Assembly (NCBI GenBank): GCA_937936355.1 | Contig: CALDDM010000003.1 | Coordinates: 1 to 48,536 of the forward strand | DNA: 48,536 nt | Direction of reading: 5' to 3' | Source of the DNA: Minisyncoccota bacterium | GTDB lineage: Bacteria; Patescibacteriota; Minisyncoccia; Moranbacterales; GCA-2747515 | Shown: positions 6,251-13,804 of the stretch, in pieces | Numbering within the stretch: the stretch's first letter is position 1 | Layout: every line of letters starts with the position of its first letter | The notes under the pieces: model-generated | The model's database searches: none | What the model was told of the DNA's origin: nothing | The model's input: only the letters and a program-made list of their open reading frames with translations | Translations under genes and position numbers: made by a program

Positions 6251-6268
6251 TTTTACTATATAGTAAAA
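6251..6268. promoter_or_regulatory. 18-bp perfect palindrome (NrdR-box-like operator) over the -10
   Basis: TTTTACTATATAGTAAAA equals its own reverse complement and covers the -10 box of the zinc-ribbon gene. Its core ACTATATAGT resembles the NrdR-box core (CWATATATWG). A weaker look-alike, TTTGTATATGAT, is centred about 42 bp away, roughly four helical turns. Confidence 0.65.
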
Positions 6269-6283
6269 TGACAGTCTTGTCAA
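6255..6283 (-). promoter_or_regulatory. Promoter of the zinc-ribbon gene
   Basis: Minus-strand TTGACA, 17-bp spacer, TATAGT. Confidence 0.75.
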
Positions 6284-6327
6284 CTATTTTGAACTTTGTA
6301 TATGATATTCTGTCAAATTTTCTCGTC

Positions 6328-6639
6328 TTACTCCGCATTATTATTTGGTTGTTGCGCGAAGTCAAAGCTTATATCATTATGATCGCTGATCTGTGGGCTT
6401 GGTTTTTCTGTTTTTTCGTACCTTAAGTATAGAGGTTGCGCACTTAGACTTCTTGGTAGATAAAGTATCATTTGCATACTAGGATTGATGTTTTTTTCGA
6501 TTATGAATTTACTCTCAGCAATGAGAATGCCTTGACCGTTTCTTTTGATAAATATACGAACTTGTCCTGCGTTTGTGAAGTTGTTTGAGACATCTCCTTT
6601 GGAGAAGTACCTTGCAACAGTGTCTTTGCTCTGCGTTAA
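6328..6639 (-). pseudogene. 5'-truncated gene remnant, about 103 codons
   Basis: An open minus-strand frame runs from a stop at 6640-6642 to a TAA at 6328-6330 with no start codon in its first two thirds, so the ORF track omits it. The translation looks like real protein (SKGDVSNNFTNAGQVRIFIK, LIAESKFIIEKNINPS, MILYLPRSL), with alternating beta strands like an Ig-type or adhesin C-terminal domain. Just upstream lies the terminator of the 6769-6927 gene, and I see no promoter between. I infer the C-terminal end of a larger gene whose 5' part was replaced. Family not recognised. Confidence 0.55.
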
Positions 6640-6676
6640 TTAAGAGAAGGTAAGACGAAGATAATTAGCGTTCTAC

Positions 6677-6742
6677 ACAAAAAAACACCAGGTCATCTGA
6701 TGTGTTTTTGTGGTGATCGGAATGCATATGCACATTCCGATC
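6677..6742 (-). terminator. Tandem hairpins after the 52-aa gene, including shared terminator (copy 4 of 4)
   Basis: A 10-bp perfect stem GATCGGAATG/CATTCCGATC is followed on the minus strand by the AAAAACACCAG...CTGATGTGTTTTT hairpin that also ends three array units. Confidence 0.8.
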
Positions 6743-6768
6743 AGTGGATGATGTTTCTAGATGCTCAT

Positions 6769-6927
6769 TTAATTGTCGATGTTTGTGAAAGTAAATGTGC
6801 CTATCTCAATAACCTGAGACCATGTTGGCATGGTTTCTGGAGATGTTATCCAGATCAGTGCCGTAACGCAAAACGCTACAAGCGTGATTCTTCCCAGGAA
6901 ATAGAAATGTTCTGTATCATCATGCAT
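6769..6927 (-). CDS. 52-aa single-pass membrane peptide (not in ORF track)
   Basis: MHDDTEHFYFLGRITLVAFC begins a short ORF with one hydrophobic helix (about residues 10-27) between charged ends, so a small inner-membrane protein is likely. ATG start with GAGGAG about 10 bases upstream; the stop is followed by two strong hairpins. The SD plus terminator make it more credible than the 88-aa ORF called on the opposite strand of the same DNA. No family recognised; small type I toxins and subunit-modulating peptides have similar architecture, but nothing here tells them apart. Confidence 0.6.
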   Translation of the reverse strand: MHDDTEHFYFLGRITLVAFCVTALIWITSPETMPTWSQVIEIGTFTFTNIDN

Positions 6928-6995
6928 TGCCTTTGTCTCCTCTGTGACATCTCCACATTATACTGATGAGGGAGGGCTGTCAAATTTTGTGATAC

Positions 6996-8657
6996 TTACT
7001 CTTTGCAGAGTGCTATATTGATTTTTTTTGACTCTAGCTTGATCGCCTTGTCGAAGTGGGATTCTGTGCGATCAAGAAAGTGATTTGATCGGAGGTCTTG
7101 GCTGATTGCGTGGGAAGAGTAGTATTTTTGTGATGGCTGTGAGGGGATGATGCTTGCACTAGTTAGTACTTTGCTTGATCCGGATGTGATAGGTACTATG
7201 CTTAGTTCTACTTTGCCACTATTCATGTATAAGTTTCGTGATAGTAGGCGCTCTACGATGAGTGCATTTCTATGTCCACCAACAATGCCTCTTTTATTTT
7301 CTGGGTCTATTCGTACGATGAAATCGTTTTTGTTGGATGTGGTGTTCTTTAGGTAGACGTCATAAAGACCATCTCCAAAATTACCGTGCAGAACAAGGTC
7401 AAAGTAATTATTTGTATTGATATTGTCTCTTTCGCGTAGCTTTAAGATGCCATAATCCCAGCGATCTTTGGATGATTCGTAGACTGGTCTTTGTCCTCGC
7501 TTGTTTACCACAAATCCATCGCTATTTTCTGATGGAAGTGCATTTTTTGTGTAGAATCCTATGCCATTGAAGTTTAATTGTTCACTCAGTGCGACGTAAT
7601 TATCGATATCTGCCTTGGATGGCGTGCGCCCTTTTCCGTTTTGAAAGTCGTTCATGGTGTGTAGTTGTGCAAGGTGATATGCAGGAATACCAAAAGACTT
7701 CATGATCTCTCGCCGCTGTGTGAGTTTTTTCTCATATGCGGTGTAGCTAGAACTTGCTTTTTCATAGAGATCATAAAACATAAAATCTGGATAACTGCCC
7801 TGTGATGCAAGCCAGCTCATTCGTTCTTTAAGTGGGGTGCTGTTAATGAATACTGAGTGCCCAAGATGCATGCCAACTTCGCAGTTGGGATTAACAGATT
7901 TGGCATATGTGTGAATAAGGTCAAAGATCTTACTGAGCCTTGTTGCAAAGACGGTGTCGTACTGGTCGTTTGGTGGACGTACGCCAAGGTCGTGTGGGAT
8001 TCCTTGCGGTGAAGACCAAAAGTGTCCACCGCCTTGACTCTTGTGGTAGATGCCAGCCTCCTCAAAGGCGATGATTTTGCATGTATCAGGAAAGTATTTT
8101 TGATATGCGTATACTTCTTTTTTGATGCGATCACGAAATGCATGACGGACTTCTTTGTCCTCTAGGATCTCTTGTGCGGTTGCCGTTTTCATCTCACCAT
8201 CGACATTGATATTGTTTGCGTATACGCGTATTTGGAGCCACATATCTGCTCCAGCATTTTGCGCTTTTGAGAAGATTTTTCGATTGAGGAGGTTTTCGTC
8301 ACTCCCTAGCTTTGATGAGATTTCTCCTACGGAAGAATATAAGATGCCTGTAATATTGTTGCGCGATAGATTGCTGATAATGTTTTTTATATACTTATCA
8401 GAGTAAGGCTCAAGATTATAACTTGAGAACATCATAAATTTCTCGCCACTACGGTCTGTAGTATCTGTAGATTTTCCTCTTTCTGTAGTTGTTGGTGTCG
8501 AACATGATTTGGTGCTGTATGATTCTGCAGAGGCATCGCTCGCTGATGACACCATGAGGCTTGGAAAGGTGCGAGACAGTAGGAATCCAAATAAGCCAAT
8601 TGTGAATAGTAGGATCAAGAAAATAATTGCGTGATGTCGTTTACTGTTATTGGCCAT
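6996..8657 (-). CDS. Membrane-anchored, TIM-barrel (glycoside-hydrolase-like) protein, 553 aa
   Basis: I place the start at the ATG at 8657 (MANNSKRHH) rather than the tracked 8726, because the first tracked ATG overlaps a TATAAT box. A signal-anchor helix follows (about residues 11-30, IIFLILLFTIGLFGFLL), then a Ser/Thr-rich linker and a domain of about 330 residues whose strand-helix rhythm and motifs (ILYSSVGE, WLQIRVYANN, IAFEEAGIYH, VGMHLGHS, FMFYDLYE, GIGFYT) suggest a (beta/alpha)8 barrel. The Glu residues in IAFEEAG and FYDLYE sit where acid/base and nucleophile residues of clan A hydrolases are often found. A C-terminal beta domain of about 150 residues follows. Likely acts outside the cell on glycans; substrate unknown. 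Confidence 0.6.
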   Translation of the reverse strand: MANNSKRHHAIIFLILLFTIGLFGFLLSRTFPSLMVSSASDASAESYSTKSCSTPTTTERGKSTDTTDRSGEKFMMFSSYNLEPYSDKYIKNIISNLSRNNITGILYSSVGEISSKLGSDENLLNRKIFSKAQNAGADMWLQIRVYANNINVDGEMKTATAQEILEDKEVRHAFRDRIKKEVYAYQKYFPDTCKIIAFEEAGIYHKSQGGGHFWSSPQGIPHDLGVRPPNDQYDTVFATRLSKIFDLIHTYAKSVNPNCEVGMHLGHSVFINSTPLKERMSWLASQGSYPDFMFYDLYEKASSSYTAYEKKLTQRREIMKSFGIPAYHLAQLHTMNDFQNGKGRTPSKADIDNYVALSEQLNFNGIGFYTKNALPSENSDGFVVNKRGQRPVYESSKDRWDYGILKLRERDNINTNNYFDLVLHGNFGDGLYDVYLKNTTSNKNDFIVRIDPENKRGIVGGHRNALIVERLLSRNLYMNSGKVELSIVPITSGSSKVLTSASIIPSQPSQKYYSSHAISQDLRSNHFLDRTESHFDKAIKLESKKINIALCKE

Positions 8658-8724
8658 AAGCGAAAAAGTAATATTGAAGCAAGAAATCGAAGGAAGGGTG
8701 GATATCATTTTATATCGCATTACC

Positions 8725-8730
8725 ATTATA
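8725..8730 (-). promoter_or_regulatory. -10 box of the TIM-barrel gene
   Basis: TATAAT on the minus strand about 70 bases before the chosen ATG at 8657; a weak GACAAC sits 18 bp further upstream. Confidence 0.5.
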
Positions 8731-8857
8731 GCTTATTTTGGTGTGGTGGTTGTCTTTGATTTTATACCCCTAGCTTTATATTCTTCATTTTTTTGTTTTT
8801 TCTTACTTGGTATTCTTTTGTGTATTTCATGTGTCATCTCTTTTGTTTTTGATGCGA

Positions 8858-8895
8858 AGAAAAACCGACACAGGACATTTGTCCGCGGTCGGTTT
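8858..8895 (-). terminator. Terminator of the frameshifted gene
   Basis: AAACCGAC/GTCGGTTT stem with an inner GGAC/GTCC pair and TTTTT after it on the minus strand. Confidence 0.85.
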
Positions 8896-8916
8896 CAATC
8901 TGGAATTAATAGATTT

Positions 8917-9238
8917 TTATCTCATCTTCGTGATCGATTGAATGTACGATTCCCACGGTAGGTTGTGGGGGTTTAGTGTTCCATTGCCGTGATCTTCGGC
9001 TATGAGTAGTGACTCAGTTTTCATTTGCATATCGAGTAATACGAGTGATCTATCACTTCTTATGATGAGGTCGGGTCGGATCAGCGCTGATTCTGCGCCT
9101 GACTCTTTGGGGGGCTGACTCTTCCCATCGCGGCTCTTTTACAGAAACGTTTGAGAATTCTATGCCTTCCTCTCTACACAGATTCTGTAATTTCTCAATG
9201 TCTATTCTTTTTTGGTTTTTCACGATTGTATCCTCCAT
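8917..9238 (-). pseudogene. Small gene split by a +1 base in a G6 run (106 aa if repaired)
   Basis: The tracked ORF (9053-9262) ends in an unlikely Arg/His-rich tail (VRRRISADPTRPHHKK). Removing one C from the minus-strand run of six (plus 9109-9114) joins it to a second open frame that reads well (ALIRPDLIIRSDRSLVLLDM...HGNGTLNPHNLPWES) and ends at 8917, 22 bases before a strong terminator. The repaired protein starts MEDTIVKNQKRIDIEKLQ. Promoter, start and terminator are all intact, so the break is recent, a sequencing error, or a programmed shift. No family recognised. Confidence 0.7.
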
Positions 9239-9242
9239 TTGT

Positions 9243-9279
9243 TTGAGAACATTATAGTACAAAATTAAAATAATGTCAA
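9243..9279. promoter_or_regulatory. Overlapping divergent promoters
   Basis: Minus strand: TTGACA (9274-9279), 17-bp spacer, TATAAT (9251-9256), a perfect consensus, with the predicted start of transcription about 6 bases before ATG 9238. Plus strand: TTGAGA (9243-9248), 17 bp, TAAAAT (9266-9271), about 9 bases before GTG 9287. The two polymerases could not bind together, so the genes may be mutually exclusive in expression. Confidence 0.75.
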
Positions 9280-9286
9280 TATTTTT

Positions 9287-10105
9287 GTGTCGCCATATAT
9301 ACTATTTCTGCTGGCGGAGATTTTTTTGTTGGTTTATTCTTTATGCTTGACATTTCGTTTAAAACCTTTACTATGCAGGAAATACATTGAGACGGTCTCA
9401 GAGGAGGTTCATGTGAGTTTATTTAAAAATGATAATGTGCTTCCAACTGAGGTGCAATTTATTGGTATTATTTGTAGTCTGGGAGTAGGGTATGAGAATC
9501 ATGGGAAAATCCTCTACGCCCTTTATCTTGCAATTAAGGTGCATGATGGTCAAAAGAGATATACGACCGGTGAAAATTATATTTGTCATCCTATTCGTGT
9601 GGTGACAAAAGTTATTGAGATCCTGCAGTTTATTCGCTTTGATGTAAGCCCTGATCTCTTAACGCGGATTATCATCTTGGCACTTCTCCATGATGTCGTA
9701 GAAGATAATAAGCGCTATCGTCGCAGGAATTTTGCGCACTATATTGAGCGTGAGCTTGATATTGAAGATTTAGCGCGTGATCTCATGGCAATTACTCATT
9801 TGAAAACAGAGGACTATGGTGATTACCTTGAGCGGTTTCGCGATGCGCGGTGGTATATGTGGCTTATTAAGTTCGTTGACTTTGTTGATAATTATCAAGA
9901 TATTCATCTCGATAAAGACCACCTAAGACTTGCAAAAAGAATAGCAAAATGTAGGGATGATATCTTGCCTTTCCTAGAGCATGCCACGATCTATAATCGC
10001 ATGCCGTCTAGACTGGCATATGTTGTCGATGAAGTGCATATGAAGCTCCTTTCGAGCGTTTCTGATGCAGAAACGCTCCTCGATGCTTTTCCGCAGGATA
10101 AATGA
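9287..10105 (+). CDS. Membrane-anchored HD-domain phosphohydrolase-like protein, 272 aa
   Basis: An N-terminal hydrophobic helix (residues 3-22) is followed by an HD domain of the RelA/SpoT type: HDGQKRYTTGENYICHPIRV (about 89-108) and the metal-binding LLHDVVED (about 131-138), then ITHLKTEDYGDYLERFRD and KFVDFVDNY. In SpoT this fold hydrolyses (p)ppGpp. There is no synthetase domain, so it could be a small alarmone hydrolase or hydrolyse another nucleotide. The membrane helix is unusual for that family. GTG start, no SD, transcription probably starting only about 9 bases upstream. Followed by a 13-bp perfect terminator stem. Confidence 0.75.
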   Translation: MSPYILFLLAEIFLLVYSLCLTFRLKPLLCRKYIETVSEEVHVSLFKNDNVLPTEVQFIGIICSLGVGYENHGKILYALYLAIKVHDGQKRYTTGENYICHPIRVVTKVIEILQFIRFDVSPDLLTRIIILALLHDVVEDNKRYRRRNFAHYIERELDIEDLARDLMAITHLKTEDYGDYLERFRDARWYMWLIKFVDFVDNYQDIHLDKDHLRLAKRIAKCRDDILPFLEHATIYNRMPSRLAYVVDEVHMKLLSSVSDAETLLDAFPQDK

Positions 10106-10137
10106 GGCCACCATCTCTATAGATGGTGGCCTCTTCT
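10104..10137 (+). terminator. Terminator of the HD-domain gene
   Basis: Perfect 13-bp stem GAGGCCACCATCT/AGATGGTGGCCTC directly at the stop codon, with a short, mixed T-tail. Confidence 0.8.
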
Positions 10138-10204
10138 GTTGTGTGGCAGTGTCTGTAGTTTTGTGTTTTAGTAAAATGGGTGATGGTTGTAGAATGCTGC
10201 AAAA

Positions 10205-10234
10205 TTGCGTGGGACTTCTTGGATCTGCTATAGT
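10205..10234 (+). promoter_or_regulatory. Promoter of the glutaredoxin-truB-GT run
   Basis: TTGCGT, 18-bp spacer, TATAGT. The tracked ORF begins inside this promoter, which argues for the downstream ATG at 10262. Confidence 0.6.
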
Positions 10235-10261
10235 ACCTTTATAAACTACTCAAATTTTTTT

Positions 10262-10492
10262 ATGTATACACTCTATTATATGCCTGCATGTCCATATTGT
10301 CAGAAAGTTCTTGCATTTGCCCAGGAGAATGATATTGAGCTCACGCTCAAAGATATTCATGAGGGTGATCATCAGGCAGATCTCGTTGCACGTGGGGGCA
10401 AGAAAACTGTCCCGTACCTTGTGGATGATACTACAGGCCAAGAGATGTATGAGTCGATGGACATTATTAATTACTTGAAGTCGCAGATGTAA
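10262..10492 (+). CDS. Glutaredoxin-like thioredoxin-fold protein, 76 aa
   Basis: A small dithiol oxidoreductase. CPYC, the classical glutaredoxin active site, is at residues 10-13, preceded by YTLYYMPA, and the cis-Pro loop appears as TVPYLVD (about 45-51). The C-terminal helix (MYESMDIINYLKSQM) is typical. Length fits the 75-85 aa family. The start is the ATG at 10262; the track's extra 19 codons lie in the promoter. The stop is followed without any gap by the ATG of truB, so the two are probably co-transcribed. Confidence 0.9.
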   Translation: MYTLYYMPACPYCQKVLAFAQENDIELTLKDIHEGDHQADLVARGGKKTVPYLVDDTTGQEMYESMDIINYLKSQM

Positions 10493-11206
10493 ATGGAGCA
10501 ATGTGCTGATCAAGATGGAGTAATGCTTAGCTCTGACAATGCTGTTGAGGGGATCTTTGGTTTGTGGAAGCCTCTTGGTATGAGCTCGCAGCGCGCTGTG
10601 CAGAAGGTGAAGTTTTGGGCACGAGATCGTACGGGTGACAAGAAAATTCGGGTTGGTCATGGTGGGACGCTTGATCCTCTTGCGCAAGGCGTCCTTGTTA
10701 TAGCGGTGGGACGGACATTTACGCGTCAGATAGATGCATATGTTTGTGCGGCCAAGGAGTATGTTGCAGATGTGACATTTGGCATAACGAGTGAAACAGG
10801 TGATGCCGAGGGTCCGCTTGTCGAGCACGAAGACACTCAAGAGCCAGACCTCATTGCCGTAGAAGCTGTCGTTAATAGCTTTATCGGCGATATAGATCAA
10901 GTGCCGCCTGCTTATAGTGCGATCAAGATTGATGGGCAAGAGGCGTATAAGCGCGTGCGTCGGGGCGAGGATGTGGTCATGCGTTCTCGCACTGTGCACA
11001 TCGATGAGATAGAGGTTGTTTCCTATGTGTATCCTGTACTGCGCTTGCGTGTTGTGTGTGGTAAAGGGACATATATGCGGTCCTTGGTCCGAGATATTGG
11101 TGATTCTTTGGGTGTTGGTGCATATATGAGTGCGCTTACGCGTACGCGTGTTGGACGTATTGAGAAGGGGGTCTGTCGCCGTATCGATGACTTTCTTTTG
11201 GGTTAG
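10493..11206 (+). CDS. truB: tRNA pseudouridine-55 synthase
   Basis: TruB isomerises U55 in the T-loop of tRNAs. The catalytic motif GHGGTLDPLAQGVL (about residues 55-68) holds the essential Asp, and other family motifs follow: KEYVADVTFGITSETGDAEG, QVPPAYSAIKIDGQEAYKRVRRGE and CGKGTYMRSLVRDIG. At 237 aa it lacks the C-terminal PUA-type extension of long TruB proteins, as expected in reduced genomes. Its ATG directly abuts the glutaredoxin stop codon (TAA-ATG); no SD. The glycosyltransferase gene follows 40 bases later. Confidence 0.96.
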   Translation: MEQCADQDGVMLSSDNAVEGIFGLWKPLGMSSQRAVQKVKFWARDRTGDKKIRVGHGGTLDPLAQGVLVIAVGRTFTRQIDAYVCAAKEYVADVTFGITSETGDAEGPLVEHEDTQEPDLIAVEAVVNSFIGDIDQVPPAYSAIKIDGQEAYKRVRRGEDVVMRSRTVHIDEIEVVSYVYPVLRLRVVCGKGTYMRSLVRDIGDSLGVGAYMSALTRTRVGRIEKGVCRRIDDFLLG

Positions 11207-11246
11207 TGTTGAAGCTAAAAAAAGTGGAGAGAGGGGGTGTAGAGGG

Positions 11247-12386
11247 ATGTACACTATGAATATTGCTATACATACTAAAGAGCTTGAGAATCCTCGCGTC
11301 GACGGTACGCGTTCTTATCTGTGTCACGTGCTTCATACGTGGGTATCGGCAACTTTGCAGTATGACCTCTTTCTTTATCATGGCCACAGGGCTTTTGCTA
11401 AAGCATATGATATGGATAGTGTTTTGTCCGATGCTCGTGTTGTGGATTGCAGAGTTGGTCATGTGCCACTGTGGACGCAGTCGCGCTTTGCATTTGCACT
11501 TAAGCGCGATCGACCTGATGTACTATGGATGCCAGTGCATAATCTTCCTCGGGTACGACCACGGGATATGAAAACTGTTGTTACGATTCACGATCTTGCG
11601 TTTAAGGTTTTCCCTGAAATGTTTCCTGCTGGCGATCGGCGCAAGCATGATGTCCAGACTGCATATGTGTGTGCGCACGCAGATCGTATTATTGCTGTTT
11701 CCGAGGCAACAAAAAATGATATTTTGCAGTATTTTCCACATACCGATCCTCACAAAATTTCTGTTGTGCATCATGGCGTTGATCAGGCAGCATGGGCAGA
11801 TCATCGTGCTGATGATGGGAGCATGTGGGAGTCTGTGTCGCAGCAATATGGTATCGTAAAACCTTATATTATCTTTGTCGGCGGCTTGCAGCCCCGCAAG
11901 AACCTTGTGCGCCTTTTGCGCGCTTTTGAGCTTGTGCGGGAGAAGGGTTATGACTTGCAACTTGTGATTGTAGGTGGTGATGCATGGCTTTCAGATGGTA
12001 TTCATCGTGCGTACGCGCGGAGTCCGCATGCAGAGCATGTTGTTATGACTGGTACGATCTCGGGTGATGTTGTTGTGCTTCTTTTGCGTGGTGCTGCTAT
12101 GAGCGCATATGTTCCTCTGTATGAGGGCTTTGGCATGCCAATCTTGGAAGCCTTTGCAGCGCAGACGCCTGTCTTAACAGGGCGACATTCTTCACTGCAA
12201 GAGGTTGCTGGTCGTGCTGCGCATTTTTGTGATGTTGAAGACGTTGGTGACATAGCGCATGGGATCATGCGAATTGTGGATGATCTTTCGTATGCGCGAG
12301 CTTTGCGGGAGAAAGGCACTTCTCGGTTGGCTAACTTTACATGGCGTCAGTGTGCTGACAAAACGCTTGCTATCTGTGCTGGGTAG
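11247..12386 (+). CDS. Glycosyltransferase family 4 (GT-B fold), 379 aa
   Basis: A retaining sugar transferase using NDP-sugar donors, probably in cell-surface glycan assembly. C-terminal GT4 features: YIIFVGGLQPRKNLVRLLRAF (start of the donor-binding domain, about 207-227) and the E-x7-E signature EGFGMPILE (about 292-300). VSEATKNDILQYF and ISVVHHGVD are also typical. I place the start at ATG 11247, preceded by a G-rich stretch that may act as SD; the tracked start overlaps truB. The stop TAG touches the stop of the convergent minus-strand gene with no spacer. Confidence 0.92.
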   Translation: MYTMNIAIHTKELENPRVDGTRSYLCHVLHTWVSATLQYDLFLYHGHRAFAKAYDMDSVLSDARVVDCRVGHVPLWTQSRFAFALKRDRPDVLWMPVHNLPRVRPRDMKTVVTIHDLAFKVFPEMFPAGDRRKHDVQTAYVCAHADRIIAVSEATKNDILQYFPHTDPHKISVVHHGVDQAAWADHRADDGSMWESVSQQYGIVKPYIIFVGGLQPRKNLVRLLRAFELVREKGYDLQLVIVGGDAWLSDGIHRAYARSPHAEHVVMTGTISGDVVVLLLRGAAMSAYVPLYEGFGMPILEAFAAQTPVLTGRHSSLQEVAGRAAHFCDVEDVGDIAHGIMRIVDDLSYARALREKGTSRLANFTWRQCADKTLAICAG

Positions 12387-12794
12387 TTAGTTGTTATGTG
12401 TAAAGAGTATCGCAATACCGATGCACATGGCAAAGAGTGTGCATTGAGCCAACAGTGGAAATCCTTGCGTTGCTATAAGTATAAGCACGATCCCTCCTAA
12501 GCTGAGTAGCCCCTTTAGGATTAATGAGTAGAGTGTTGCTGTATTTGTGTTGTTTTTTTCTTCCCCTTCTTTGTATTGTTTTATAGCTTCTTTTTGATCT
12601 TCTCTTTGAATGTCTTTTTTGTAGAGGATGCTACTGACGAGTGTAATTGTTATCGCTGCAAAAAGGATTTTTTGCAGAGAGAAGACACCTGGAATTAAGA
12701 GTTCGACACCAAGCGCTGCAAGTGTGAAAAAGGCGCCGATGATCGTAATGTCCGGAAGGATGCTGTGGAAAATTTTTGTCCAAGGGTATTGCAT
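12387..12794 (-). CDS. Small polytopic membrane protein, 135 aa
   Basis: Four hydrophobic segments are visible (about residues 15-35, 42-58, 88-107 and 112-131), with a charged cytosolic loop between the second and third (KKDIQREDQKEAIKQYKEGEE). No family recognised. It is the last gene of a minus-strand run with the anchored protein (12828-13799) and the large GT-like protein (13805-15718), so an envelope role is a reasonable guess. Its stop codon abuts the convergent GT4 stop, leaving no room for a terminator. Confidence 0.65.
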   Translation of the reverse strand: MQYPWTKIFHSILPDITIIGAFFTLAALGVELLIPGVFSLQKILFAAITITLVSSILYKKDIQREDQKEAIKQYKEGEEKNNTNTATLYSLILKGLLSLGGIVLILIATQGFPLLAQCTLFAMCIGIAILFTHNN

Positions 12795-12827
12795 GTCTTT
12801 ATAGGTGTTTGTGGTTTTACTGTGGTC

Positions 12828-13799
12828 TTACTTCGGTCTTATCTTGGAGAGGATTAAACTGATTTGGCTCTGAATGTTGCTCGGTTTTGGTGATTGTGCG
12901 ATGCGTGCGGTAATGTTTGAGATTACTGATGGATTTATATCTTCAATGGTAAAGATGTAGTCTTTTCCTGTATGGTGCGCAATGTTCCCAATGTCTGTTT
13001 TGCAGCTATATTTTTTGCTCATAAATTTTTTTCTGAGGATGCATGTTTGTGCAGTTGTTCTGTCGCTTAAGGCAACGCTGATTGTTTGGTTGGGCGCTTG
13101 TGCATTGGCGACGTCTTCCTGCGTTATTTCTGTGAGCGCCTCACCATTTTTTTGGTAGTATTTTGACCTTTTTTCTGATTCATTTTCTTGTGTGGAGAAG
13201 ATTGTGCCATTTGGATGTACATCGCGCATTGTAAAGATTTTTCCTTTCTTGTATGTACTACGCTCACGAGATGTAGATACTTGAGTGGTATCAAAGTTGT
13301 AGCCAGATGCGAGAAGTGTTTCAGGCCTGTCGATTGGTCGGAGTGTTTGGTCTTCGATCATGAAGTACTCACTCTCTGATCGTACAATGGTGCCAGAGCG
13401 GAATGGTTTGGTATCTGTCTCTTGTGTGTTTGATTTTTTTCGCGGACTTAGTGTGTTTTGCTGCCAGGATCTGTAGGTTTTATGTATGTATACTGGACGA
13501 CCTTCGAGGTTTTTTGTATTGCTATTGGACGTAGTGATGGTCAGTGTGATGGTGTCTCCACTGCGCTGCGAGCTTGCGCTAAATGTTGTCTGTGGGGTCG
13601 TTGTGCTAGATGCTACGAGACTTGGTGTGCTCAGGTCAAACAGAGGGTCTGTGTTGCGCACATTGTGCGAAAAAACCAGCGTCGGCAAAAGAAGTGACGT
13701 GATAAATTTTATGAATAATAATACTGCGCATATATAGAGTGCTATGCGCGTCATCTTTGTCGCAGTGGATATATTTTTTGTTGAGATGTTTTGCATCAT
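12828..13799 (-). CDS. Single-pass anchored extracellular protein, 323 aa
   Basis: A hydrophobic helix (about residues 18-43) anchors a long Ser/Thr-rich extracellular region (ASSTTTPQTTFSASSQRSGD and beyond) with two cysteines in the C-terminal third. No family recognised; the motif-poor, Thr-rich sequence looks like an adhesin stalk or a pilin-like subunit, but no class III pilin signal is evident. It starts 5 bases after the stop of the 13805-15718 gene, so the two are almost certainly one transcript and probably work together at the surface. Confidence 0.65.
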   Translation of the reverse strand: MMQNISTKNISTATKMTRIALYICAVLLFIKFITSLLLPTLVFSHNVRNTDPLFDLSTPSLVASSTTTPQTTFSASSQRSGDTITLTITTSNSNTKNLEGRPVYIHKTYRSWQQNTLSPRKKSNTQETDTKPFRSGTIVRSESEYFMIEDQTLRPIDRPETLLASGYNFDTTQVSTSRERSTYKKGKIFTMRDVHPNGTIFSTQENESEKRSKYYQKNGEALTEITQEDVANAQAPNQTISVALSDRTTAQTCILRKKFMSKKYSCKTDIGNIAHHTGKDYIFTIEDINPSVISNITARIAQSPKPSNIQSQISLILSKIRPK

Positions 13800-13804
13800 G
13801 TGCT

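Noticed and set aside
6045-6365. 106-aa minus ORF
   Set aside because: Overlaps the zinc-ribbon gene, its operator and promoter in another frame; basic, low-quality sequence.
6700-6966. 88-aa + strand ORF
   Set aside because: Begins in a terminator hairpin; the opposite strand holds a better supported gene.
8650-8961. 103-aa + strand ORF with hydrophobic stretches
   Set aside because: Covers the promoter of one minus-strand gene and the terminator of another; hydrophobicity follows from T-rich sequence.
10250-11254. 334-aa minus ORF opposite glutaredoxin and truB
   Set aside because: Both + strand genes are certain; the long antisense frame is an effect of G/T-rich codon use.
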